The position numbers and the translations under genes were made by a program. From a bacterium (GTDB taxonomy: Bacteria; Desulfobacterota; Deferrisomatia; Deferrisomatales; Deferrisomataceae): DNA of 64,000 bases. The stretch is from the NCBI GenBank assembly GCA_027021615.1, contig JALUTY010000078.1, positions 1 to 64,000 on the forward strand, written 5' to 3'. Below, in pieces: positions 50,864-64,000 of this stretch. Each line of letters opens with the position of its first letter. Position 1 is the first letter of the stretch. The notes under the pieces are model-generated. The model had not been told where the DNA came from. It did not search any database and saw nothing but the letters and a program-made list of their open reading frames with translations.

Positions 50864-51370
50864 ATGACGCTAGCGATCTTCTTCGTGTTCGCCGCCTTTG
50901 CCGTGCTGGGGGGGGTCGGGGTGCTCCTGGCCCGCAACCCGATCCACAGCGCCCTGAGCCTGGTGGGCACCATGGTGAGCCTGGCCGGGATCTACCTGCT
51001 GCACCACGCCGAGTTCATCTTCGCGATCCAGCTCATGGTGTATGCCGGCGCGATCATGACCCTGATCGTGTTCGTGATCATGCTGCTCGACGTGCGCCAC
51101 GAGGAGACCGAGTCCGAGCGCCTGGGGTTCGGCAAGGTCATCGGCATGGTCCTGGCGGGCCTGATGGTGGTGGTGTTGCTGGTACCCTTGGGGGCGGGAC
51201 TCACCGGGAAGGCCGGCGGCATGACGGAAGAGGTGCTGGCACGGGTGGGCGGCGTGGAGTTCCTGTCGGAGAAGCTGTTCACGACCTATCTGCTTCCGTT
51301 CGAGATCGCCTCGGTGCTGTTGCTGGTGGGGCTGGTGGGGGCCGTGGCGCTGGCGAAGAAGCGGCTCTAG
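50864..51370 (+). CDS. nuoJ: complex I subunit J
   Basis: This 168-aa, five-helix membrane subunit has NPIHSALSLVGTMVSLAGIY near residue 26 and EFIFAIQLMVYAGAIMTLIV near residue 50, the latter being the conserved helix involved in energy coupling. The length is normal. Confidence 0.95.
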   Translation: MTLAIFFVFAAFAVLGGVGVLLARNPIHSALSLVGTMVSLAGIYLLHHAEFIFAIQLMVYAGAIMTLIVFVIMLLDVRHEETESERLGFGKVIGMVLAGLMVVVLLVPLGAGLTGKAGGMTEEVLARVGGVEFLSEKLFTTYLLPFEIASVLLLVGLVGAVALAKKRL

Positions 51371-51418
51371 TTCCGGACCGCGGGCCGGAACCGGCCCCGA
51401 AGCGGTGGAGGACGAGGG

Positions 51419-51721
51419 ATGATTCCGTTCGAGTATTCCATGGGGCTTTCGGCCGTGCTGTTCGGGCTCGGCGTGGTGGGGGTGCTGGTGCGGCGCAACG
51501 TGATCGTGCTGCTCATGTGCGTGGAGCTCATGCTCAACGCCGTGAACCTGGCCTTCGTCACGGTGGCCGACCACCTCAACAGCGTCGAGGGGCTGCTGTA
51601 CGTGTTCTTCGTGATGACCGTGGCCGCGGCCGAGGCCGCGGTGGGGCTGGCCATCGTGGTGTCCCTGTACCGGGCCCGCCGGGCCGTCCACGCCGACGAG
51701 ATCAGCCTGCTCAAGGGCTGA
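51419..51721 (+). CDS. nuoK: complex I subunit K
   Basis: This 100-aa, three-helix membrane subunit has RRNVIVLLMCVELMLNAVNL near residue 26 with the conserved Glu, and FFVMTVAAAEAAVGLAIVVS near residue 64 with the second conserved Glu of the proton path. ATG has GGAGGACG upstream. Confidence 0.96.
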   Translation: MIPFEYSMGLSAVLFGLGVVGVLVRRNVIVLLMCVELMLNAVNLAFVTVADHLNSVEGLLYVFFVMTVAAAEAAVGLAIVVSLYRARRAVHADEISLLKG

Positions 51722-51746
51722 ACCGGTTGCCTGAGGGAGGCTTCCC

Positions 51747-53750
<2,004 letters not shown>

Positions 53751-53772
53751 GAGGGGTGGAGGAGAGGTTGGG

Positions 53773-55347
<1,575 letters not shown>

Positions 55348-55374
55348 CCGCGCTGCCCGAGAAGAGGTGAGCCG

Positions 55375-56829
55375 ATGACGTTCTCCATGGCCGACATGCG
55401 ACTGCTGACGCCGCACCTGGTGATCACGGCGGCGGCCCTGCTGGTGCTGCTCGCCGAGGCGGTGAGCCCGGGCCGGCGCAAGGGGTACCTGCCGTACCTG
55501 GGCATCGCGGGGATCGTGGTGGCCGCGTTCACCACGCCGGGGCTGTTCGGGCCGGCGCGCAGCGGGTTCTCCGGCATGCTGGCGGGGGACGCGTTCGCCG
55601 CGTTCGTGTACTTCATCCTGTACGCGGTCGGCGCCCTGACCCTGCTGGTGAGCGACGGGTACCTGCGGGACGAGGGCCGGGATCACGCCGAGTACTACGC
55701 CTTGGTGCTGCTGGCCCTGGTGGGCATGATGCTGATGGCCGGGGCCACCCACCTGATGACGCTCTTCCTGGCCCTGGAGACCATGAGCATCGCCATCTAC
55801 GCCCTGGCCGGGTTCTTCCGGGACGAGCGCTCGGCCGAGGCCAGCTTCAAGTACTTCATCCTGGGGGCGTTCTCGAGCGGGTTCCTGCTGTACGGCATCG
55901 CGCTGCTGTACGGGGCCTGCGGCACCACCGAGATCCAGGGCATCCTGGACGCGTTCGCCTCGAACCGGGCCCTGGCCGGATCGGCCATGGCCCTGGCCGG
56001 GGTGGGGCTGGTGACCGTGGGGTTCGCGTTCAAGGTGGCGGCGGTGCCGTTCCACATGTGGACCCCCGACGCGTACCAGGGGGCGCCCACCTCGGTGACG
56101 GCGTTCATGGCCACCGGGGTGAAGGCGGCCGCGTTCGCCGCGGTGCTGCGGGTGTTCTTCGTGGCGTTCCAGACCCTGCACGTGGACTGGAGCGGGGTGC
56201 TGTGGGTGCTGGCGCTGCTGACCATGACCGTGGGCAACTTGACGGCCATCGCCCAGACCGACGTGAAGCGGATGCTCGCCTACTCGTCCATCGCCCACGC
56301 CGGGTACATCCTGGTGGGGGTGGTGGCCGGCACGCCCGAGGCCGGGGCCGGCATCCTGTACTACCTCCTGGCTTACGCTTTCATGAACATCGGCGCCTTC
56401 GCCTGCCTGATCATGGTGGGGCGCAAGGGCCACGAGAACACCGAGCTGGATGCGTTCGCCGGGCTGGGCTTCAAGTTTCCGGCCCTGGGGCTCGCGATGA
56501 GCCTGTTTATGTTCTCGATGGCGGGCATCCCGCCCACGGCCGGGTTCATCGGCAAGTTTCTGATCTTCAAGGCTGCCGTGCACCAGGGGTACTACTGGCT
56601 CACGATCTTCGGCGTGCTGAACTCGGCGGCCAGCGTGTACTACTACCTCCGGGTGATCGTGACGATGTACTTCAAGCCCGAGCCGGACGCGCCGGTGGTC
56701 GAGGCCTTGCGGGCCGGCCCGTCCATGGCGGTGGCCACGATCCTGGCCGGGCTGGGGGTGCTGTACTTCGGCATCGTGCCGGGCGGCCTGGTGGACCTGG
56801 CCGAGCAGGCCCTGCGCTACCTGGTATAG
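55375..56829 (+). CDS. nuoN: complex I subunit N (antiporter-like)
   Basis: This 484-aa subunit has LFLALETMSIAIYALAGFFR near residue 126 with the conserved Glu, FKVAAVPFHMWTPDAYQGAP near residue 220 with the conserved Lys, and DVKRMLAYSSIAHAGYILVG near residue 297. It is the last gene of the operon. The trp promoter follows within a few bases of its stop codon, and no terminator is seen between. Confidence 0.97.
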   Translation: MTFSMADMRLLTPHLVITAAALLVLLAEAVSPGRRKGYLPYLGIAGIVVAAFTTPGLFGPARSGFSGMLAGDAFAAFVYFILYAVGALTLLVSDGYLRDEGRDHAEYYALVLLALVGMMLMAGATHLMTLFLALETMSIAIYALAGFFRDERSAEASFKYFILGAFSSGFLLYGIALLYGACGTTEIQGILDAFASNRALAGSAMALAGVGLVTVGFAFKVAAVPFHMWTPDAYQGAPTSVTAFMATGVKAAAFAAVLRVFFVAFQTLHVDWSGVLWVLALLTMTVGNLTAIAQTDVKRMLAYSSIAHAGYILVGVVAGTPEAGAGILYYLLAYAFMNIGAFACLIMVGRKGHENTELDAFAGLGFKFPALGLAMSLFMFSMAGIPPTAGFIGKFLIFKAAVHQGYYWLTIFGVLNSAASVYYYLRVIVTMYFKPEPDAPVVEALRAGPSMAVATILAGLGVLYFGIVPGGLVDLAEQALRYLV

Positions 56830-56831
56830 CC

Positions 56832-56860
56832 TTGACGCAGGCCCGGCTCGCTGGTAGGGT
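56832..56860 (+). promoter_or_regulatory. sigma-70-type promoter of the trp leader
   Basis: TTGACG at 56832-56837 and TAGGGT at 56855-56860 are separated by 17 bp. The leader ribosome site GAGGAGAG follows at about 56871. Confidence 0.65.
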
Positions 56861-56885
56861 CAGCCAGAAGCGAGGAGAGAGAAGC

Positions 56886-56948
56886 ATGGCACAGGTGACG
56901 ACGATTCGAACGACCGGCTGGTGGTGGTGGCCCGTGAACCGGGGCTGA
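56886..56948 (+). CDS. trpL: trp operon leader peptide with four consecutive Trp codons
   Basis: This 20-residue peptide, MAQVTTIRTTGWWWWPVNRG, is preceded by a good ribosome site (GAGGAGAGAGAAGC). Codons 12-15 (56919-56930) are TGG four times. When charged tRNA-Trp is scarce the ribosome would stall here and let the downstream RNA avoid the terminator fold, the classic attenuation mechanism. It is too short for normal gene calling. Confidence 0.92.
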   Translation: MAQVTTIRTTGWWWWPVNRG

Positions 56949-56977
56949 CCGCCGCCGTTTCCCCCAGTGGGTAGAGC

Positions 56978-57013
56978 GCGCCGCGGGCAGCCCGAGCTGC
57001 CCGCGGCGCTTTC
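56978..57013 (+). terminator. trp attenuator hairpin
   Basis: A 13-bp stem (GCGCCGCGGGCAG region with CTGCCCGCGGCGC) with a six-base loop is followed by TTTCGT, 30 bp after the leader stop. The T-tract is short, so termination may be weak or need help. Confidence 0.75.
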
Positions 57014-57022
57014 GTATCGGAC

Positions 57023-57048
57023 GAGGGCCGCGGGAGACCGCGGCCCTC
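57023..57048. other. second strong hairpin behind the trp attenuator
   Basis: GAGGGCCGCGG, loop GAGA, CCGCGGCCCTC form a perfect 11-bp stem 10 bp after the attenuator. There is no T-tract. It may take part in alternative folding of the leader or be a repeat remnant. From 57049 to 57164 the sequence shows only the flank shared with 60480-60535 (TACAACG, GGAAGGG). Confidence 0.7.
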
Positions 57049-57164
57049 GGTCGTTGGGCCGAAGCCGAGACGGCAGCCTTCCAACCCGGTGGGGAGTCCC
57101 TTCAGGTCCCTGCGGGGCCCTACAACGACGGGAAGGGTAACTTGCGTGGGTCCGGGGCTCATTG

Positions 57165-57400
57165 CCGGCGGCGGGGCATGGGGCCTACTTCCGGCCGCGC
57201 GCGAAGCCGAGCATGAGATTCGCCGCGCAGGCACGGGGCACCGTCGGTGGTTGTATGACAGTTCGGTGGGGCACGAACGAATTCACGGTACGAGCGTTGG
57301 AGGCGCTGCGCGGCAAGCCAAGGAGCCGCACGCGGCTCTCCAGCAGACCCCATGCCCCCTGGACCGTGAGGTGGAGGCGACGAGGTATGGTGGTTCCTAG
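57165..57400. repeat. mosaic hairpin repeat C, copy 3, between trp leader and trpE
   Basis: GCCGGCGGCGGGGCATGGGG at the left and CCAGCAGACCCCATGCCCCC at the right are inverted. The core GAGATTCGCCGCGCAGGCAC and GGCGCTGCGCGGCAAGCC is as in the 39134 copy. The tail GGACCGTGAGGTGG (57361-57375) is the one seen at 8770 and 46545. Confidence 0.8.
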
Positions 57401-57404
57401 AACG

Positions 57405-57480
57405 TGCGGGAATCCGGGAGGCTTTCAAGCCTTCTAGCCTCCTGGCCTTCCAGCCTTCTGGCCTTCCCGCCGTCAAGCGG
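57405..57480. repeat. 8-bp tandem array before repeat A copy 2
   Basis: CTTTCAAGCCTTCTAGCCTC and CTGGCCTTCCAGCCTTCTGG continue for about six units of CTTCCAGC/CTTCTGGC type and end CGTCAAGCGG. The orientation is that of the downstream trpE. Confidence 0.8.
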
Positions 57481-57482
57481 TA

Positions 57483-57766
57483 ATACCAAGTTGTGTTCAA
57501 ACCAAGATCCATCCGGGGGCCGGGGCAAGGGGCCTGGTTTCGGCCGTGCGTGAGTGCAGTATCCGACTCACGCTGCCCCCGACACTCAGCCCGAGTGTCC
57601 CAAGAACGGTAGGAAAGCAACCGTTGGCAACGCATTCCGGGTCACCGGCAGAGCGGGTATCGGCTGAGTGCCGGGGGCAGCGACTGTCGGAGCCACGCCC
57701 GGCGCTCCACCAGGCCCCTTGCCCCGCCGGTTCAACGGTCTGATGGCTTTGAACGCAGCTTGGTAT
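57483..57766. repeat. palindromic repeat A, copy 2 (284 bp)
   Basis: The termini are ATACCAAGTTGTGTTC and GAACGCAGCTTGGTAT. The interior is the reverse complement of copy 1 with about 13 differences and no length change. The element ends 10 bp before the trpE ribosome site, so any trp transcript from the leader promoter must pass through its long foldback. Confidence 0.9.
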
Positions 57767-57787
57767 AACTCGCCGGAGAAACGATCC

Positions 57788-59263
<1,476 letters not shown>

Positions 59264-59277
59264 GGGTTACGAGACCC

Positions 59278-59536
59278 CTCAAGAGTATTGCCGTGGTGCG
59301 GGGTGGAGACTTGGCTCCGGCCGGGCGCGAGTGCAGCATCCGATCGCCGCGCCTTCTCATGCCGTTGTCTGCCCGTCGGTCCAAGCGGCAATAGCGGAAC
59401 CCCAGGAATCCGGTGGCGATCCAGACCTCCGGGGGGCGCGGCGAGCTAAGGGGCCGCACCCGGCGCTCCACCAGGCCTCCACCCCGCACGCCCCGGGGGG
59501 TGGGGGCACGAGTCTCCCAATGTTTCCGTTGGGATT
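59278..59536. repeat. mosaic hairpin repeat D, copy 2, between trpE and trpG
   Basis: It begins AAGAGTATTGCCGTGGTGCG and ends GAGTCTCCCAATGTTTCCGT. The internal blocks GGCTCCGGCCGGGCGCGAGT, ATCGCCGCGCCTTCTCATGC and AGCTAAGGGGCCGCACCCGG are shared with 34316-34570. It separates two genes that are usually adjacent. Confidence 0.85.
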
Positions 59537-59545
59537 CGTATCAAC

Positions 59546-59588
59546 CACCAACGACTGACGACTAACGACCAACCACCAACAACCGGAT
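59546..59588. repeat. 7-bp tandem array upstream of trpG
   Basis: AACCACC, AACGACT, GACGACT, AACGACC, AACCACC, AACAACC follow without gaps, ending just before the trpG start. It has the orientation and position of the heptamer leaders elsewhere. Confidence 0.85.
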
Positions 59589-59595
59589 TCCTCCC

Positions 59596-60165
<570 letters not shown>

Positions 60166-60169
60166 GATC

Positions 60170-60572
60170 GGCTGGGAGGCCGGAGGGCTGGGACGCTAGG
60201 ACGCTTGAAAACCTCCGTGATCTCCCAGCGTTCCAAACATGGGCACACCTCTTTAGCGTCACCTCAGGGTCTCGGGGGGGCATGGGGCCTGCTGGAGCGC
60301 CGGGCGCGGCTCCTTGGCTCGCCGCGCCCCCCGAACATCCGTAGCTTTGTCGAATTCCAGGGTCCTCCGCTGTCGTCGCCCGAACAAGCCGCTTCGGCGA
60401 CGGCATGCGAAGGCGCGGCGATCGGATGCTGCACTCGCGCCCGGCCGGAAGCAGGCCCCATGCCCCGCCGCCGGCAATGGGCCCGGACCAACGAAAGTTG
60501 CCCTTCCCGTTGTAGGGCCCCCAGGGGTCTGATGGAGCTTTCCAGCCTCCTAGCCTTCAAGCCTTCACAGGA
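60170..60572. repeat. octamers, hairpin tail and mosaic repeat between trpG and trpD
   Basis: From 60170 to 60205 are octamers (GGGAGGCC, GGACGCTA). From 60205 to 60270 is the reverse complement of the GCTTGGAACGCTGGGAGATC and CACCTCAGGGTCTCGG tail. From 60275 to 60530 is a mosaic hairpin repeat (GGGGGCATGGGGCCTGCTGG to GGAAGCAGGCCCCATGCCCC) with a unique middle around CTTTGTCGAATTCCAGGG. From 60540 to 60565 are further octamers (CTTCCAGC, CTCCTAGC type). No gene. Confidence 0.8.
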
Positions 60573-60580
60573 GAGATCTC

Positions 60581-61639
60581 ATGTTCAAGGAACTGATCCA
60601 CAAGCTCGTCGAGGGCCGCGACCTGACCGAGGGGGAGATGATCGAGGCCATGGAGGCCATCATGGGGGGCGAGGCCACCCACGCCCAGATGGCCGCGTTC
60701 CTGACCGCCCTGCGGATCAAGGGCGAGACCGTGGAGGAGATCACCGGTGCCGCCCGGGTGATGCGGGAGCACGCCACCCCCATCCGGGTGGAGCCCCGCA
60801 AGGAGGTGCTGACCCTCGACCGGGACGAGATCAACGTGGAGTACGAGTCCATCCTGGACACCTGCGGCACCGGCGGCGACGACACCAACACCTTCAACAT
60901 CTCCACCACCACGGCCCTGGTGGTGGCCGCGGCCGGGGTTCGGGTGGCCAAGCACGGCAACCGGGCCGTGTCGAGCCGGTGCGGCAGCGCCGACGTGCTG
61001 GAGGCCCTGGGCGTGAACCTGGACGTGACCCCCGAGGTGGTGGAGACCTGCATCCGGGAGATCGGCATCGGGTTCCTGTACGCGCCGCTCCTCCACTCGG
61101 CTATGCGTCACGTGGCCCCGGTGCGCCGGGAGATGGGGATCCGCACCGTGTTCAACGTGCTGGGCCCCCTCACGAACCCGGCCGGGGCCAGCCGCCAGGT
61201 GCTCGGGGTCTACCGGAGGGACCTCACCGGCAAGCTGGCCCGGGTGCTCCAGCGGCTGGGGAGCGAGCGGGCGTTCGTGGTCCACGGGTCGGACGGGCTC
61301 GACGAGATCACGATCACCGGGCCCACCCACGTGGCCGAACTCCGCAACGGCTCGGTGGAGGAGTTCGACCTGCACCCCGAGGAGCTGGGGCTTCGCACCG
61401 CGCCCCCCGAGGCGATCCACGGCGGCAACGCCGAGGAGAACGCCCGGATCGTCCGGTCGATCCTGGAGGGAGAGAAGGGGCCCCGCCGCGACGTGGTGCT
61501 GCTGAACGCGGGCGCGGCCCTGCTGGTGGCCGGGGCCACCAGGGACCTGATGTGGGGCATCCGCATGGCCCAGGACGCCATCGACTCGGGCCGGGCCCTC
61601 CAGAAGCTGGAGCAGCTCGTGGAGATCACGAACCGATGA
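60581..61639 (+). CDS. trpD: anthranilate phosphoribosyltransferase
   Basis: This 352-aa enzyme joins anthranilate to [24 protein letters not shown] is the N-terminal helical domain, [20 protein letters not shown] near residue 94 is the PRPP loop, [20 protein letters not shown] near residue 124 binds anthranilate, and [20 protein letters not shown] lies near residue 192. It overlaps trpC by 4 bp. Confidence 0.97.
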   Translation: MFKELIHKLVEGRDLTEGEMIEAMEAIMGGEATHAQMAAFLTALRIKGETVEEITGAARVMREHATPIRVEPRKEVLTLDRDEINVEYESILDTCGTGGDDTNTFNISTTTALVVAAAGVRVAKHGNRAVSSRCGSADVLEALGVNLDVTPEVVETCIREIGIGFLYAPLLHSAMRHVAPVRREMGIRTVFNVLGPLTNPAGASRQVLGVYRRDLTGKLARVLQRLGSERAFVVHGSDGLDEITITGPTHVAELRNGSVEEFDLHPEELGLRTAPPEAIHGGNAEENARIVRSILEGEKGPRRDVVLLNAGAALLVAGATRDLMWGIRMAQDAIDSGRALQKLEQLVEITNR

Positions 61640-62421
61640 CGATCCTCGACCGCATCGTGGCGGCCCGCCGCCGGCGGGTGGACGAGGCCCAGGAGAAGGT
61701 GCCCTTGGAGTTCCTGTGGGACCGGTGCGGGCCCCGCCGGGAGGGCGACCCCCTGGAGCGGCTGGCATCCTGGCCCCCCGACCGCCGGGCCGTGATCGCC
61801 GAGGTGAAGCGCCGCAGCCCGTCCAAGGGCGACCTGCGGCCCGACCTGGACCCGGCCGGCCTGGCCCGGGCCTATGCCGAGGCCGGCGCGTTCGCCGTGT
61901 CGGTGCTGACCGAGCCCGACTTCTTCGGGGGCAGCCTCGAGGACCTGCGCGCCGTGCGGGAGGCCGTGGACCTTCCGGTGCTCCGGAAGGACTTCGTGAT
62001 CGACCCCTACCAGGTGTGGGAGGCCCGGGCCTGGGGCGCGGACCTGGTGCTCCTGATCGCGGCGGTGATGGGCCCGCGCCTGGGCGAGTTCGTGGAGCTG
62101 TGCCGGCTGGTGGGAGTGGAGCCCCTGGTGGAGGTCCACAACGGCGACGAGCTGGACGCGGCCCTGGCCGCGGGGGCACGGTTCGTGGGCATCAACAACC
62201 GGAACCTGGCCACCTTCGAGGTGAGCATCGGGGTGACCCGTCGGCTCCTGCCCCGGATCCCGGCCGACCGGGTGGTGGTGAGCGAGAGCGGGCTTCGCTC
62301 GGCCCGGGACCTGGACCTGCTGGAGGCCGACGGCGCGCGGGCGTTCCTGATCGGCGAGGCCCTGGTCACGGCCGACGATCCGGGCGCGGCCCTGCGCGCG
62401 CTCGTGGAGCGCGGCGTATGA
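61636..62421 (+). CDS. trpC: indole-3-glycerol-phosphate synthase
   Basis: This 261-aa TIM-barrel enzyme has [20 protein letters not shown] near residue 55, [20 protein letters not shown] near residue 92, [20 protein letters not shown] near residue 116, and [15 protein letters not shown] near residue 183. ATG is inside the trpD stop. It is separate from trpF, as is common outside enterics. Confidence 0.97.
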   Translation: MTILDRIVAARRRRVDEAQEKVPLEFLWDRCGPRREGDPLERLASWPPDRRAVIAEVKRRSPSKGDLRPDLDPAGLARAYAEAGAFAVSVLTEPDFFGGSLEDLRAVREAVDLPVLRKDFVIDPYQVWEARAWGADLVLLIAAVMGPRLGEFVELCRLVGVEPLVEVHNGDELDAALAAGARFVGINNRNLATFEVSIGVTRRLLPRIPADRVVVSESGLRSARDLDLLEADGARAFLIGEALVTADDPGAALRALVERGV

Positions 62422-62499
62422 CGCCAGCACAGGGGGGAACCAGCGTGCCGCACGTCCCTCTCGTGGCGGGGAGCCGGGTTCCGAGGCATAGGGGGGGTG

Positions 62500-62545
62500 G
62501 GCCTTCCGGCCTTCTGGCCTTCCAGCCTTCTGGCGGAAGGCCCCA
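62500..62545. repeat. short 8-bp array between trpC and trpF
   Basis: CTTCCGGC, CTTCTGGC, CTTCCAGC, CTTCTGGC then GGAAGGCC lie just before trpF, in the same orientation as the other leaders. The rest of the 139-bp gap has no gene. Confidence 0.8.
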
Positions 62546-62560
62546 GGGGGGCCGTGGACC

Positions 62561-63202
62561 ATGAGGACCCGGGTCAAGGTGTGCGGCCTCACCCGGCGGG
62601 ACGACGCCCTGCTGGCGGCCGACCTGGGGGCCGACGCCCTGGGGTTCGTGTTCGCGCCGGGCACGAAGCGGCCGGCCGACCCCGAGGTGGTGGCCCGGGT
62701 GGTGGAGGAGCTGCCGCCGTTCGTGCCGGCCGTGGGGGTGTTCCGGAACCAGCCCGTGGACGAGGTGCGCCGGCTGGTTCGCGGCTGCGGGCTCCACCTG
62801 GCCCAGCTCCACGGCGACGAGGATCCCGCCTACATCCAAGCCCTGGGCCTGCCGGTGCTCAAGGCGGTGGGCATCGCCGGCCCGGCCGACCTGGACCGGC
62901 TGGGTCGGTACCCAGGACTCACGGCGTTCCTGCTCGACGCGCCGGGCGGCGGGACCGGCCGGACCATCGACTGGGGCCTGGCCCGGGAGGCCCAGCGCTA
63001 CGGCCGGATCGTTCTGGCCGGAGGGCTCACCCCGGAAAACGTGGCCGAGGCGATCCACAGCGCGCGGCCCTGGGCGGTGGACGCGGCTTCGGGCACCGAG
63101 GCACGGCCCGGCGTCAAGGACCCTGACCGGCTCCGGCGGTTCCTGGAGGCGGTCCGGGCGGCGGACGCCGGCTGCCCTACCCCCCCAGCATCCCCTTCTT
63201 GA
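62561..63202 (+). CDS. trpF: phosphoribosylanthranilate isomerase
   Basis: This 213-aa TIM-barrel enzyme has RTRVKVCGLTRRDDALLAAD at the start, with Cys 7 as the catalytic residue, ADALGFVFAPGTKRPADPEV near residue 29, HLAQLHGDEDPAYI near residue 86, and LAGGLTPENVAEAIHSARPW near residue 166. It is the last trp gene here; trpB and trpA are not in the window. Its 3' end overlaps the convergent gene by 26 bp. Confidence 0.96.
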   Translation: MRTRVKVCGLTRRDDALLAADLGADALGFVFAPGTKRPADPEVVARVVEELPPFVPAVGVFRNQPVDEVRRLVRGCGLHLAQLHGDEDPAYIQALGLPVLKAVGIAGPADLDRLGRYPGLTAFLLDAPGGGTGRTIDWGLAREAQRYGRIVLAGGLTPENVAEAIHSARPWAVDAASGTEARPGVKDPDRLRRFLEAVRAADAGCPTPPASPS

Positions 63203-63734
63203 GCCGCGAGTCGGCCGGCACCTCCCCGAGCCAGATGCCCCACAGGGCCTCCATGAAGTCCTTGCCCTCGATCACGCCCTTCACCTGGCCGGCGATGGCC
63301 ACCTCGGTGCCTTGGCCGGGCAGGTAGGTGAGGGTGACCACCTGGCCGTCCTCCACCTCGTCGGGGAACAGGGCCAGGAACCGGTCGATCCGGGCACGAA
63401 GCGCGTCGAGCCGCTCCTGGGCCGCTTTGAAGAACCCCTCCTCGAACGCGTCACGCAGCTTGTCGCCACCCACGTCGCGCAGGAAGTACATGGAGATCCG
63501 CTTGGGCTCGTCGGCCCGGATGGCCGCGGCCGCGTCCGAGGTGGCGGTGGTGAGGTGCAGGGCGCCCACGTACACCTTGAAGAAGAACTTCTTGCGGAGC
63601 CCGAGCCCTTGGAGCCGCAGGGTGTGGCCTTGCACGGTGATCGCGTCGGGCACCCGGACCCCAGCCAGCTCGGCCGCGAACGCTGGGGGAGCGAGGAGAG
63701 ACAGGGCCAGGGCCAGGGCCAGGAGCCGTTGCAT
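63177..63734 (-). CDS. chalcone isomerase-like periplasmic protein
   Basis: This 185-aa protein has a signal peptide (LLALALALSLLAPPAFAAEL) and a CHI-like fold pattern: LQGLGLRKKFFFKVYVGALH near residue 42, PKRISMYFLRDVGGDKLRDA near residue 78, GQGTEVAIAGQVKGVIEGKD near residue 140, and the C-terminal ALWGIWLGEVPADSRLKKGM. Bacterial members do not have a proven isomerase activity. AAAGGAGG precedes the ATG at 63734. Confidence 0.85.
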   Translation of the reverse strand: MQRLLALALALSLLAPPAFAAELAGVRVPDAITVQGHTLRLQGLGLRKKFFFKVYVGALHLTTATSDAAAAIRADEPKRISMYFLRDVGGDKLRDAFEEGFFKAAQERLDALRARIDRFLALFPDEVEDGQVVTLTYLPGQGTEVAIAGQVKGVIEGKDFMEALWGIWLGEVPADSRLKKGMLGG

Positions 63735-63818
63735 GGGAGACCTCCTTTCGACAAAGGCACGCATCTTGTATCGTACACTCGAACAGCACGGCCGGGCCGA
63801 ATTTTTTGCCGGCCGTTC

Positions 63819-63832
63819 GGTGAGTGTTCACC
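63819..63832. promoter_or_regulatory. short palindrome upstream of the enoyl-CoA hydratase gene
   Basis: GGTGA-GTGT-TCACC lies 50 bp before the start codon. A GCCGG/CCGGC-type inverted pair around AATTTTTT lies just before it. It could be a repressor operator for a fatty-acid or aromatic acyl-CoA gene; this rests on symmetry only. Confidence 0.3.
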
Positions 63833-63881
63833 ATATCGCGGTTTCTTTCAACCACGGAATCGAGGGAAAGGGAGGCTTGCC

Positions 63882-64000
63882 ATGGCGGAGCAGGAGAAGA
63901 AGGTGCTCGTGGAGGTCGCGAACGGCATCGCAACGTTGACCATCGACCGGCCCGAGGCCCTGAACGCCTTGAACGAGGCGGTGGTGGCCGACCTGGATGC
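63882..64000 (+). CDS. enoyl-CoA hydratase/isomerase family protein (3' end outside window)
   Basis: The first 39 codons are visible: VLVEVANGIATLTIDRPEAL and NALNEAVVADLD, the standard crotonase-fold N-terminus in which a short beta-hairpin precedes the NALN helix. GGAGG lies upstream of the ATG. Which acyl-CoA it acts on cannot be told from this fragment. It may extend the aromatic or fatty-acid beta-oxidation capacity. Confidence 0.85.
   Translation, partial: MAEQEKKVLVEVANGIATLTIDRPEALNALNEAVVADLD

Overview
This is a very GC-rich chromosomal window, and the gene content points to a strictly anaerobic bacterium of the former Deltaproteobacteria (Desulfobacterota/Desulfuromonadota; a Deferrisoma- or Geobacter-like relative is a guess). 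The markers are an ATP-independent (class II, tungsten) benzoyl-CoA reductase cluster, an Rnf complex, a full proton-pumping complex I operon, futalosine-pathway menaquinone genes and two selenocysteine-encoding genes. No rRNA, tRNA, CRISPR array or transposase gene was seen.

Layout. 1-10.3 kb: a UPF0280 pair, an amino-acid-synthesis-family protein, a CoA-acylating-type aldehyde dehydrogenase, ssb, a TPR/YidD-like pair, cysE, a UbiD-type decarboxylase, a Nudix hydrolase and mqnA. 11-27.3 kb (minus strand): a benzoyl-CoA degradation cluster in the order bamB-C-D-E-F, thiolase, SDR, four-helix-bundle gene, bamR, amidohydrolase, cysteine hydrolase, bamQ, bamA. Together these take benzoyl-CoA through dearomatisation and ring opening, with a thiolase and reductase suited to the following beta-oxidation. 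27.7-32.5 kb: two paralogous GNAT genes flanking fdhD, then a small operon with the two ATPase subunits typical of class I (ATP-dependent) benzoyl-CoA reductases plus a ferredoxin, but no BcrB/BcrC partners. Both bamB and this ATPase operon have near-consensus sigma-54 promoters. 32.7-36 kb: speD, a zincin, a lipoprotein and a Cys-rich unknown. 36.1-41.7 kb: rnfABCDGE. 41.8-56.8 kb: nuoABCD, two formate-dehydrogenase-type genes, then nuoHIJKLMN. 56.8-63.2 kb: a trp operon (EGDCF) preceded by a leader peptide with four consecutive Trp codons and a terminator-like hairpin. The window ends in a convergent CHI-like gene and the start of an enoyl-CoA hydratase.

Three things stand out. First, complex I lacks nuoE and canonical nuoF/nuoG. 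Their place is taken by a NuoF-C-terminal/GltD-like flavoprotein (SfrB/FdhB type) and a full-length formate dehydrogenase alpha subunit with an in-frame UGA and an E. coli-like SECIS loop. Second, bamF also has an in-frame UGA at the position of a conserved MvhD-type cysteine, so conventional gene calling would drop its first 41 codons. Third, the intergenic space is filled with structured repeats: a 284-bp palindromic element in two copies, a 236-bp palindromic element in three and a half copies, mosaic hairpin elements of about 200-260 bp, a 176-bp MITE, and degenerate arrays of 7-bp and 8-bp units that often sit just upstream of ribosome binding sites next to a GGGCC-GAA-GGCCC hairpin.
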